Source: Terriglobales bacterium (GTDB taxonomy: Bacteria > Acidobacteriota > Terriglobia > Terriglobales > Acidobacteriaceae). From it: a stretch of 37,462 bases of DNA. The stretch is taken from contig JAATGG010000036.1 in NCBI GenBank assembly GCA_015654835.1, forward strand, positions 1 to 37,462, written 5' to 3'. Under the pieces are notes generated by a model. That model was not told where the DNA came from, did no database searches, and saw only the letters and a program-made list of their open reading frames with translations. Positions 16,473-25,900 of the stretch are shown here, piece after piece; positions within the stretch are counted from its first letter, which is position 1, and every line of letters starts with the position of its first letter. The translations under genes were made by a program, and so were the position numbers.

Positions 16473-18092
16473 TCAAGCAAGCTCAATGCTATTGTTCGGT
16501 TCGATTGAGAAGCTTCGTTTCTTCCCGGCTCTCTGTTGTAACACGACCGAAGATGTTTCGGAACTAATACCAACCGCGCTCTCAAATTTTCCATCTCGAT
16601 TTGTAACCAGCCGGACGATACTACCTGTTGTGCATAGTTGTCGGCCATTGAGAAGAAGCTCCGCATGACCTGATTCATATTTTATCTCCGCAGTCAACAT
16701 AGGAGTAACCCGTCGACGGAAGCTGGAACGCTCGGCATTTTCCTGCGGCCTCACATTCCATTCAATCTTCTCTTCAGCTTTCCGAACCCCGGAGAGTCTC
16801 CAGGTAAAGTCGAGAAACACAAGCGCCGCCGGAGAGTACCCTGGAGGATCATTGCTGAAGATGCCGCTCTGCGGGTCAATCTGTTGTCTGAAATCTCCTG
16901 CTTGCACAAGTGCGGCAACCCACCGCTGCATCAAATGAGCGAGGTCGGCCGGGCGGCCATAGTGCTCCATCCACCGTGTCGCACGCAACGCCGTAAGTGC
17001 CTGTGAGGCACCTCCCCATGAGTTAAGTGGAATAGGACGCACAAAGCTCGGATCATCAAGCGCAATCGACGGAAGGGGGTAAGGAGCCCAAAACGCATGG
17101 GGATTGTGAATCTGTTTCTTGTAGATGGTTTCGAAGAGTGCCTGATCAACAACGTGCTCTCCTAATACGCGACTCATCACGTCGCTGCGAATACGTACAA
17201 ATTGATTTTGCGGATCGACATCATAGAAAGCCGCGTCTTCGGCATCATAGAGCCGATTCAATATTGCTGCACGCAAGACTGCGGCATCTTCAAGCCAATG
17301 ATTTGCTTCAGAATCCCGTCCTAAGGCTCGGGCCATGGAGGCAAGTGCAATGCGGCCGCCATACACGGTTGCAGAAAGATCCGGAGATAAGCGCGGCAGA
17401 GAATCGACTGGCGGACATTTACGCGCGTCCCCATCAGGGCAGCGGTTCGGCAGCCCCGTCCAACGCGGACTATTATCGTGGCCTGTATCGAAAGTGCAAA
17501 ATCCCTCACACAAACCTGTATGGCGCGTGTTCCGATAGCGCCTCAACCAAGCGTCCCATTTACTGCAACTCGAATAGGCAACATTCAACAGGTGGCTATC
17601 GCCTGTCTTCTGCGAAAGTTCCCATGCCGTCGCCGCGATAGGAACCACCATCTGAATTTGACCGTGGCCGATTTCAGTTAGCTTTATGTTGCATGGTAGC
17701 TGCCCGTCTTCGCGCTGGAGTTCGAAGAAAGCGAGATGATTATTGCGCGCTATATCCGGCCGAATTCCAGCGTAGGCTAGCCCCTCATGTGGAGCACATT
17801 CTAGCCAGATGCCACGATAGACGCTTCCCTCAATGAGCACTGGACTCTTGTAGCCAGGCATAACTTGAGTGTTGCTTGCAAGCAGATTGAGAGCGCCCTG
17901 ATAGAAATTTAGAGAGAGAGAGTTACTCGTAATAAATGAGAGGGCAGCTTCCTGCGGCTCCGACGCTGCGCGGCTTTCAGTGGTCACTTCTTCTGGAGCG
18001 GCTTGCATACCTGCTACATATTTCCATGGCCAGAAAGCAGCGGCCCCAGCCAACAAGCCAGTATGGGCTAAAAATTCTCGCCTTTTCACCAT
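16473..18092 (-). CDS. Tat-exported (alpha/alpha)6-barrel glycosidase, MGH1/trehalase-like
   Basis: 539 residues. The ATG at 18090-18092 follows GGAG with good spacing; an in-frame upstream start would add eight residues. A Tat signal is clear (KRREFLAHTGLLAGAAAF). The catalytic part has six-hairpin glycosidase features: GHDNSPRWTGLP, then LSPDLSATVYGG, repeated helical units, and PIPLNSWGGASQALTALRA, which corresponds to the (V/P)NxWxGP(x)-type segment of the MGH1-like, GH37 and GH63 clan. A C-terminal beta-rich domain follows from about residue 440. Clan members are inverting exo-glycosidases acting on alpha-linked sugars. Exact family and substrate are not assignable here; in this gene order an oligosaccharide from pectin side chains or backbone is likely. 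Probably last gene of the minus-strand hydrolase series. Confidence 0.8.
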   Translation of the reverse strand: MVKRREFLAHTGLLAGAAAFWPWKYVAGMQAAPEEVTTESRAASEPQEAALSFITSNSLSLNFYQGALNLLASNTQVMPGYKSPVLIEGSVYRGIWLECAPHEGLAYAGIRPDIARNNHLAFFELQREDGQLPCNIKLTEIGHGQIQMVVPIAATAWELSQKTGDSHLLNVAYSSCSKWDAWLRRYRNTRHTGLCEGFCTFDTGHDNSPRWTGLPNRCPDGDARKCPPVDSLPRLSPDLSATVYGGRIALASMARALGRDSEANHWLEDAAVLRAAILNRLYDAEDAAFYDVDPQNQFVRIRSDVMSRVLGEHVVDQALFETIYKKQIHNPHAFWAPYPLPSIALDDPSFVRPIPLNSWGGASQALTALRATRWMEHYGRPADLAHLMQRWVAALVQAGDFRQQIDPQSGIFSNDPPGYSPAALVFLDFTWRLSGVRKAEEKIEWNVRPQENAERSSFRRRVTPMLTAEIKYESGHAELLLNGRQLCTTGSIVRLVTNRDGKFESAVGISSETSSVVLQQRAGKKRSFSIEPNNSIELA

Positions 18093-18145
18093 CAGAACTC
18101 CAGTCACTTCTCCCAATACTTATTCACAGCTATTTACAACCAGCG

Positions 18146-19774
18146 CTAGAATTCCAAGTTATCAACTGTATCCGTAGTCCTGTCTCGGAAGTCACGACTT
18201 CCAAAACTGCGGAAACGCTTCACAGCATGAAGAGAGAAGCCGAGAGTCTGTGGCGCTGCTTTCACCCGAAAGAGATCAACGCCATCCACATCCTGCATCC
18301 AGAAGAGGGGCCTCTCGTCGGATTTCAAAGTAGCAATCTCAACGTTGCTAAACTGAATATTACGAGCATGGCGCAGAAAAAATCCCTGGGCGGGCAATGT
18401 TCCAAACATAGTCGCTTCAGGATAGCCATCTGCCTTCTCAGGAGGCTGAAGCGCCGCCCACTGTTTTGTGCCCCCGCCTTTCTGCTGCAGATACACATCG
18501 GATATCTGAATATCCTCAACCATGCTGCCCGAGATACCGCTGATGATCGACGGATACTGCGACACGGCATTGGAACTGACGATATTACTAATCATTACTC
18601 GCTTCAACACCCCAGGCGCTGCGTCCTGCGGCCCACGCATACGGGCTCCCAGCCGGAGAAAGATCGGCGAGTGCACAAGATCACGCATCGTCAAGTTGGT
18701 AACTGTAATGTCTTCGATCTGCGCGCCATCGACGGTTTCTAAAGCAAAGCCCCGGCAGCCTTCAAAGACGCAGTTGGACACCGTGATATTCTTGAAACCT
18801 CCATTCGACTCAGTGCCGCACTTAATGCGCCCAACCGGAGACCGCACCAATAGAGGATACTGCATCCGTCTGAAGGTGCCATCCAGGACCGTGCCGTAAT
18901 CGTAGATTCCGGTCACATAGCAGTTCGTAATGGTGACATTTTCCGTCGCACGCGCATATCCTAACGCGAATGAACTCTTAGGGCAGATTGCATCATCCCA
19001 TGGCGAATTGACTGTACAATTCGAGACTCTGACATTCTTACAACAGTCAATGTCAATTCCATCGCGATTCGTATCGATCTTCAACCCATCGATGGTGACG
19101 TTGTCGACTCCGGTCAGCAGGACCGCGAAATGTCCTCCCATGAGAATAGAGAAGTCCCGGAGTATTACATTCCTGCAGTTTTTCAGTGCGATTGCTTTAT
19201 TCGCAACCCCAGGACTTTCAGCATGTGGCAACTCATTGACTTCGCCGCGGCTTAGGCCCTTGCCCCAGATAAGTCCTGGACCGAAGATACTCACATCGTG
19301 TAGATCCTCGCCCCAGAGGAGACTATTATGCCAGTGATTATGGCCGTAATCTTGAAACTTCTCCCAAGGCTGCGGCGGCCCGGCCGGATCGTAACCGCCA
19401 CTCGTTGTACCCTCATGCGGGACATCTGCCGCCACGACGGTAGCGCCAGAGTCCAGATAGAGGGAGATAGAGCTTTTCAAACGCAGCGAGTAACAGGAAT
19501 AATTTCCGGCTGGCACATAAACCGTGCCTCCGCCGACGGCAGCCGCTGCTTCAATCGCCTTATTAATCGCCGGCGAATCGAGTGTCTTTCCATCTCCGGT
19601 CGCGCCAAAGACACGGACATTGAAGAAGCCCGGCATCGGTTCTGCAGATCCCGCGGACACTGCGGCATCCATGGGCGCGTTGTGCAGCGGTTGCGCAAGC
19701 CCTGAGGCTGACGATACTCCGGCGACAACCATCCCGGTAAGAAATTGCTTGCGGGTAATCCCATTGGAGAACAT
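18146..19774 (-). CDS. Tat-exported glycoside hydrolase family 28 (polygalacturonase/rhamnogalacturonase-like)
   Basis: 542 residues. The ATG at 19772-19774 follows GAAAGG; a frame open 23 codons further upstream lacks support. A Tat-like signal is present (TRKQFLTGMVVAGVSSASG). Parallel beta-helix repeats follow, beginning FNVRVFGATGDGKTLDSPAI, the usual GH28 opening. The family motifs NTD, DD and RIK appear as NRD (236-238), DD (260-261) and RIK (316-318), giving the three catalytic Asp. The usual GHG motif between DD and RIK is absent; a YDYGTVLDGT segment stands there. Family enzymes invertingly hydrolyse alpha-1,4-galacturonan or alternating Rha/GalA backbones. The neighbouring rhamnose and uronate catabolic genes favour rhamnogalacturonan or its oligomers as substrate, an inference. 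Confidence 0.92.
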   Translation of the reverse strand: MFSNGITRKQFLTGMVVAGVSSASGLAQPLHNAPMDAAVSAGSAEPMPGFFNVRVFGATGDGKTLDSPAINKAIEAAAAVGGGTVYVPAGNYSCYSLRLKSSISLYLDSGATVVAADVPHEGTTSGGYDPAGPPQPWEKFQDYGHNHWHNSLLWGEDLHDVSIFGPGLIWGKGLSRGEVNELPHAESPGVANKAIALKNCRNVILRDFSILMGGHFAVLLTGVDNVTIDGLKIDTNRDGIDIDCCKNVRVSNCTVNSPWDDAICPKSSFALGYARATENVTITNCYVTGIYDYGTVLDGTFRRMQYPLLVRSPVGRIKCGTESNGGFKNITVSNCVFEGCRGFALETVDGAQIEDITVTNLTMRDLVHSPIFLRLGARMRGPQDAAPGVLKRVMISNIVSSNAVSQYPSIISGISGSMVEDIQISDVYLQQKGGGTKQWAALQPPEKADGYPEATMFGTLPAQGFFLRHARNIQFSNVEIATLKSDERPLFWMQDVDGVDLFRVKAAPQTLGFSLHAVKRFRSFGSRDFRDRTTDTVDNLEF

Positions 19775-19904
19775 CGCTCTACCTTTCCAACATCCGAAGG
19801 CCAAATGCCTTGTTCTAAAGCTGCTATTAACTGGAGCCCCCAACAGCGGTACTCCTCCTAAAACGTTATCGATCTTTCCCTAGCTGGCACATGCCGAAAC
19901 GAAG

Positions 19905-19917
19905 ATCACGACGTGAT
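19905..19917. promoter_or_regulatory. Perfect 13-bp palindrome between GH10 and GH28
   Basis: ATCACG-A-CGTGAT, a 6+1+6 inverted repeat just after the GH10 stop and about 130 bases before the GH28 start (minus strand). This is operator-like geometry in the 164-base gap. The regulator is unknown; it may mark an internal promoter for GH28 and the last glycosidase. Confidence 0.3.
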
Positions 19918-19938
19918 GCAGCCAGACTACAGCTTGGA

Positions 19939-21105
19939 TCAGGAATGAAGTTTTCGCGCATCAAAGCTATCGCGTAAGGCAAAAAAAGCCTCCTTGGGCC
20001 GATAGTCGCTATCGAAAGGGAGCGAGCGCTGCGGGCGGTCTGGCTGTTTGCGATGATGCGTCGGACCGTCATTGAGCCAAGTAAAGCGATCACTCAGATC
20101 CCAAGTAAGCAGAGCTTTAACAGCAGGGTTAGCAAGTGCTACACGGAGATAATCAGTATACGTCTTGGCAATGATCGCATCGCGTTGAGCTGGGTCTGCA
20201 GATGCAATGTCATCTTCGTTGACATCAAGTTCGGTCAGATAGACCTCAAGACCCATTTGGCGAATACTCTCTATGTAGTCGGCCAGCCCTTTGCCAAAGG
20301 TCTCTGTCTGCCCAGCTTTGACGTGGCTCTGTATGCCGACGGCATCTATGGGGACATTACGTTTCCTCAGGTCGTGCAGAAGGTCCAAGATCAAACGCCG
20401 ACGCTCGGCATCCTCTTCATTATCAACTTCGACGCCATAATCGTTATATGTAAGGCGAGCTTGGGGATCTGCAGCATGTGCGGTGCGGAAAGCAAGCTCA
20501 ATGTACTCGGGGCCCATCTGTTCAAACCAGAAGGATTTCCGCAATCCTCCGATCTGCGCATCCTTGGGGAAAATAGCTTCGTTGACGACGTCCCAAGAAT
20601 GGAATTTTCCGGCGTAGCGCTTACAGACCACTGTAATGTGATCAATGAATAGTTGGCGAGTATTTGCTCTGTTTTCTTCGGCCTTGATCCAATCGGGCAC
20701 AGATTCATGCCAACAGAGAGTGTGCCCGCGCATCAACATGCGATTACGTTGGGCAAAGCCCAACAGGTAGTCAGGACGGGAGAAGTCGTATTGGTCCCGC
20801 GAAGGACGCAAGGCCTTCCACTTGAGCTCTCCCGTGGGCACCACAATGCCACATTGCTCGCGGACAAGTGCCGCGAACTCAGGATCGCTCTGGACACTGC
20901 GAACAATGACGGCGGAACCAAAGATGAAACCATTATGGCTCGCATGGGCTCGGAGCGAATGGGGTCCCGAAATTTCTTGCGAAACATGCGCTTGATTCTG
21001 GACGCTCTTTGCGGCATTGGCGAGCAAAGATCCCGCAGATCCGAGCGAAGCAAGTCCAGCAGCGGCAATTGTTCCTTTAGCGATAAAATTGCGCCGTGTC
21101 AACAT
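19939..21105 (-). CDS. Tat-exported glycoside hydrolase family 10 (endo-beta-1,4-xylanase type)
   Basis: 388 residues. The ATG at 21103-21105 has GGAG ten bases upstream. Signal with twin-Arg motif TRRNFIAKGTIAAAG. The GH10 TIM barrel is complete: GHTLCWHESVPDW, acid/base E176 in WDVVNEAI, TYNDYG, GIQSHV, nucleophile E292 in YLTELDVNED, and the C-terminal Trp segment TWDLSDRFTWL. Family enzymes cleave beta-1,4-xylan with retention. In this pectin-type block it may attack xylan entangled with pectin or a xylose-containing side chain. The gene starts 45 bases after the GH43 stop, which fits one transcript. Confidence 0.95.
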   Translation of the reverse strand: MLTRRNFIAKGTIAAAGLASLGSAGSLLANAAKSVQNQAHVSQEISGPHSLRAHASHNGFIFGSAVIVRSVQSDPEFAALVREQCGIVVPTGELKWKALRPSRDQYDFSRPDYLLGFAQRNRMLMRGHTLCWHESVPDWIKAEENRANTRQLFIDHITVVCKRYAGKFHSWDVVNEAIFPKDAQIGGLRKSFWFEQMGPEYIELAFRTAHAADPQARLTYNDYGVEVDNEEDAERRRLILDLLHDLRKRNVPIDAVGIQSHVKAGQTETFGKGLADYIESIRQMGLEVYLTELDVNEDDIASADPAQRDAIIAKTYTDYLRVALANPAVKALLTWDLSDRFTWLNDGPTHHRKQPDRPQRSLPFDSDYRPKEAFFALRDSFDARKLHS

Positions 21106-21150
21106 AGCGATATAACTCCATGCGAACTTTAGTCAACTTAGTAATTTGAC

Positions 21151-22737
21151 TTACCATGGATTCTTACTCGTGGATTGGTAGTGGGCCCAGTCGAAGTCAA
21201 TGAAACCTGGGTCGGCAGCCTCTGTAGTGTAGGCGAATATCGAAGGGCGCGCCCCCTTCCACCAACTAAAGGTGGTTTGTGTAGCAGCACCAAGCTGCTG
21301 GAACGATCGCCCGTCGTCCAGACTATAGAAGTATCTGGCTTGATCGCCTTCCACACGCACACGGAGTTGCAAGAGCTTTTGCGTCAACATGGGACCCGAA
21401 GTATGCTGCTGAAGATGAAAGTAGTTCAGGCGTAACTCGTTGTCCGATTGCACTACCTCAAGACCGCTTGCAAATTTCTCAAACATGGAGAGGCCAGCAT
21501 GCACGCCATTTCTAGCTCCGGTAAGATCGAGCCGCGTGGTGAACTCAAACGAGTTATCTTGCATACACTGCGTCAGTGTATTGCGAGCGTCAACTAAACT
21601 CTCTGCCGCCATCGGCATCAGGCGCAAGTAGCCACGACGCGCAACCAGCGACCAGTGCGCATTGTCAGGATTATGATTCCACTCCCATTGCTGCTCAAGC
21701 TTTTCTTCGCCGAAATCGTCCGAGGTCTGCGGCCTCTGTGTGGAAACTCTATGCGGGTGCCCGGGAATTGTTCCGGATTCTACCGGCTGTCCAGTCACCG
21801 ATCCGTCGGCAGTTTCCCCAATGATGGGCCAGTCGTCTTGCCAGCGAACAGGCTCCAGGTGAACGATGCGACCATGGGCTCCACGTGATTGAAAGTGAAG
21901 GAACCATCCTTCACCGCCCGACGACTCAACATATCCGCCCTGATGCGGGCCATTGATGCTCGTGGCCCCCTGGGCAAGCACCACTCTATGTTCGTAAGGT
22001 CCATCGATATTGCGTGATCGCAGAACGGCTTCCGAACCCGTCCCCACACCGCCGAATGGCGCAAAAATGTAATAGTAGCCATTGCGTTTGTAGAACTTCG
22101 GTCCCTCGAGCACAGGCAGATCTTTCGGATCCTGCACGATGATCTTGCCTTGATCCAGCATGTGTTTGCCATCGGCCGACATGCGGTGCAGGATGAGTGG
22201 ACCTGCTCCAGTTTTGGAATGCACGAGGTAGGCGCTCCCATCGTCATCCCAGAAAGGGCAAGGGTCTTCAAGACCCGCTTGCGCAATGACTGCGACAGGG
22301 GCGCTCCACGGCCCGGTTATCTTCGCTGCGGTACTGACGAAGATGCCCTCATTCGGAGTTGGGAAATAGACATAGAATAGGCCATTATGTTTCCGAATCG
22401 ACGGCGCCCATACGCCACCGGCATAGCGATTGCCACCCGTCAAATTATAGCGAGGGTCCATTTCCATTCGCTGCACCACGTGGGCCACGATCTTCCAGTG
22501 GACAAGGTCGGTCGATTGCAGGATGGGAATCCCCGGTACGAAATGAAAGCTTGAAGCGATAAGGTAGTAGTTCGCTCCGTCGCGAATGACATCTGGATCA
22601 GAATAGTCGGCGAAAAGAACAGGATTTGTGTAAGTGGCATTCGGCGACGAAGCTGCCGTCTGTGCCTGACCATGTACCGCGCCGAGCGACAGACAGGCGA
22701 TCATTGCGCGCCCAAGCCATTGAGTTGCTGTGCCCAT
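21151..22737 (-). CDS. Secreted glycoside hydrolase family 43 with C-terminal beta-sandwich
   Basis: 528 residues. The ATG at 22735-22737 follows AGAGGGG. A Sec-type signal peptide ends near VHGQAQTA. The five-bladed propeller starts at TYTNPVLFADYSDPDVIRDG, with general base D47; the pKa-modulating D158 is in LEDPCPFWDDDG, and the general acid E211 in LEGPKFYKRNGYYYI. Residues about 345-525 form a second domain (GH43_C2-like/concanavalin fold; starts DDFGEEKLEQQWEWNHNP). Such two-domain members are usually beta-xylosidases or arabinofuranosidases. It should trim arabinose or xylose from side chains before or after uptake across the outer membrane. It lies downstream of the TonB receptor on the same strand, 253 bases away, with a hairpin in between. 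Confidence 0.94.
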   Translation of the reverse strand: MGTATQWLGRAMIACLSLGAVHGQAQTAASSPNATYTNPVLFADYSDPDVIRDGANYYLIASSFHFVPGIPILQSTDLVHWKIVAHVVQRMEMDPRYNLTGGNRYAGGVWAPSIRKHNGLFYVYFPTPNEGIFVSTAAKITGPWSAPVAVIAQAGLEDPCPFWDDDGSAYLVHSKTGAGPLILHRMSADGKHMLDQGKIIVQDPKDLPVLEGPKFYKRNGYYYIFAPFGGVGTGSEAVLRSRNIDGPYEHRVVLAQGATSINGPHQGGYVESSGGEGWFLHFQSRGAHGRIVHLEPVRWQDDWPIIGETADGSVTGQPVESGTIPGHPHRVSTQRPQTSDDFGEEKLEQQWEWNHNPDNAHWSLVARRGYLRLMPMAAESLVDARNTLTQCMQDNSFEFTTRLDLTGARNGVHAGLSMFEKFASGLEVVQSDNELRLNYFHLQQHTSGPMLTQKLLQLRVRVEGDQARYFYSLDDGRSFQQLGAATQTTFSWWKGARPSIFAYTTEAADPGFIDFDWAHYQSTSKNPW

Positions 22738-22926
22738 CTGATCCCCTCTGCCTATGTGCGAACTCTAAACCTGCAATCAGTCAAAAGAAGCATCATGTAG
22801 AACGAACATTTCAGCAAGAAATATGACATCACGCCTTATTCACAACGTCAAACTTGTTCGCCTCCTGTCAAGCTCTGCAATTCTCGTAGCAATCAGGCTT
22901 CAGACGTTATCAGAGATGCAGAATGG

Positions 22927-22966
22927 AGCTAGGCATAGGACCGACAAGCTGAGCCTATGCCTAGCT
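22927..22966 (-). terminator. Strong intercistronic hairpin after the TonB receptor
   Basis: A perfect 13-bp inverted repeat AGCTAGGCATAGG / CCTATGCCTAGCT with a 14-base loop, 25 bases beyond the receptor stop (minus strand). There is no T-run on either side, so it may limit read-through or protect the receptor mRNA 3' end rather than terminate fully. It would allow unequal expression of the receptor and the downstream hydrolases. Confidence 0.5.
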
Positions 22967-22990
22967 GAAGTAATACCACCTACAGTTGGT

Positions 22991-25900
22991 CTAGAAGACA
23001 AGTTTCAGTGAAAGTTGGCCAATGCGTGGGTCGTTCGATCCTGTGATCCGGCCGAATGACGATCCTCCGGCTGAGGTGTTGGGATCCAGGAAGTTGGTGT
23101 GATTGAGAACGTCAAAGAACTCGGCCCGGAACTGCAGATAGCTGACCTCAGTCAGATTGAACTTACGAGCCAAACTCGCATCCCAATCTGTATACCTGGG
23201 TCCGATATAGGAGCCTTTTTGAACCGTACCGAAGCCACCGTCTGCGGGAGTAGTGAAAGCGGCACTATTCAGAAATGGCACGCAGGGAGCGGTTGGCGTA
23301 GCACACGGACTTCCTCCATATGCATTGACTCCCGCTACCACCACAGCGCGGTCCTGATTCTGCCCTGTCCCTGAGACATTGGTAGCTCCAGAGGTAGGAG
23401 TGAGAGAATCACCGCTGCGGTACTGGACCAACCCGGTTGTTTCCCACCCATTGATTGCATAGCGAACCACTGCGGGCGCATCTTTCAACGTGTGAGGCAG
23501 TGCGTAGATGTAGGAAATAGAAGCTACATTCCTGTGATCGAATGCGGACGGGCCGTGATCCAATCCTTTGAAATTCGGAATGTAAGTTGGATATACGTAG
23601 GAGGTGTTGGTGGCGACGGCGGTTGCCGATGCGCCTAGCGGCAGATCGTCCAAAGCTTTCGACCATGTATAGTTGGCAAGAATTGTCAACCCATACTTCA
23701 TGCGCTGTTCGATCGAGGTTTGGAGGGAGTTGTAGCTGGTATTTCCTCCTGTATTGGCCTCGCTGATTGCATTCGGATAGCAATTGAGGGTGGTGCATCC
23801 AGCAGTTCCCAATTGGGCGGGCTGATAGACACGTAGACCGACCTGGGCGGGCGTGGGCGCACTGGCTGCGGTATACACGGGGTTCAATTCGATATCTTCC
23901 CACTGATGGCTTCCATGTGTTCCCACGTAGGCAATCCTAGCCAAGAGGCTACCTGTTACCTGCTGCTCCAACGCCAGATTCCAGGCATACATAAGCGGAG
24001 TCTGAAAACCGTGTGTCGGGTCGTAGGTTAGGAAGCTCTGAAAAGGAACAGCCGACGAGGACGCGGGTGGCTGCGGGGCAGGGAAAGGATTAACGGTGTT
24101 CACATAGGGGTTGGCGAAAGGAACGTTCTTGACCTCAGCATTCGTGATGAATGGAGAGTTATTCGAGAAGATGTTGAAGAACGATGCACTCATGCGGCTG
24201 TCATAGAACATGCCGCTGCCACCACGGAGGCTGGTCTTGCCGGTGCCCATAACATCCCACGCGAATCCGACTCTTGGCATGAAGTGCGTGTAGATATGCG
24301 GCACACCATCTGCGTTGAAGCCCGGGTCGCCGGCGAACAAGAGACCGGCAGGCGCATTCGGATAAAGCGTAGAGTGAGTTCCCGCGGCATAAAGCGAAGG
24401 CGAGAAACCGCCCATGCGTCCCTGCATCTCATGCCAAGGAATGAAGGGCTCATAGCGCACGCCATAATTCAGAGTTAGCCTGCGGTTCACTTTCCAACTG
24501 TCTTGTGCGTAGCCACCAAGAAATTTTCCGCGCGCATTAAAGAACTGCCCGGAGGCTTGCTGCAGATCTGCCATATAGCCAAGCAGAAAACTTGCAAATG
24601 CACTGTTTGTGCCGTTGGCATCGAACTGGAAGAGCCCAGGCTGGCGATAATCATTATTGATGTCGAGCTTACTTACCTCGCCATGAAATCCGACTGTAAT
24701 CTCATGATTCCTAAGCTCCCAATGCAGATCCTCGGCGAGAGTGTAGTTATTCCTCAAAAAGATTGCCGTCGGATTGTCGCCGATATCAAAAAACGCACTT
24801 GAACTGTTTGTCGACGTACCGCCTACCTGAATTTCATTAATCTGCTTGAATGACGGCTGCCAGATATTCACGCCGAGGTCATTCATATTGATAGCTCCCG
24901 ACACCGGACCACGTCCCGAGTTTTCGTGCTGATAACTTATTATGAAGTTATTCAGCAAGTGGTCGCTGAACGTATGCGTGTCGGCAATCACTGCGTTGTG
25001 ATAGGTGATATTCGCCGTATCCTGGTAGGTCAAGAGGTCGGTTAGATCAAGGACGCCGCCAAGGTTGAACGAGTCATAGAAATAGTGGGCCATTATGTGA
25101 TCCTTTGACCCGACCTGTTGATCGAAGCGGCCCGTGTACTCACTGAGGTTCTGAATATTCGGTTTCCGAAAGATGAAGTTGCCATTTGCATCGCCGGTGG
25201 GCAAGTGACTGAGCACCGCCTGAGATGCGGCAGCGGAAGCCGGGTCATAAGAATTCAGCGGGACCTGCGAAGTATATGAGGTTCCCCCGTTGGCTGTATA
25301 CGGATAGCAGGCACCCGAGATCGGGTTCTTAACGCAATACGAGGTAAATGTCGGAGAGGCGGGAGTGATGCCCGCAGGAGTAGTAAATGCGAAATTACCG
25401 GCTCGTTGTGCCGCGGTCGGCAAAGTAGCTGCGGTGCTATTCGCGGCGATGTCGTGAGAGATGGTTTTCTGATAGCCGAAAAAGAAGAAGGACTTGTCGC
25501 TCCTGAATAGATGCGGAACCGAAACCGGTCCGCCAAAAGTTCCACCGAACTGATTGCGCTTCAGCGGATCAACTACCTTCTCGCCATTTACAAACGAGAA
25601 GTAATTCGCTGCATTGAAAACGCGATTGCGGACATACTCGAAGAGATCGCCATGGTACTTGTTCGATCCGCTCTTGGTGACGATATTGACCACACCGCCG
25701 GCATTCTGGCCATACTCCGCGTTATAGTTGCTCGTCTGTAAGCTGAACTCCTGCAGTGCGTCGGGCATGGGAAAAGGGGCGTTAACATTGGTGTATTCGT
25801 CTACGTTGTTTCCGCCATCGAGCAAATAGTTGGTTTGACCAACGCGGGTGCCGTTTGCGGTGATAGGTACAACAACGGGAAATGTCTTCGTAGTTCCCTG

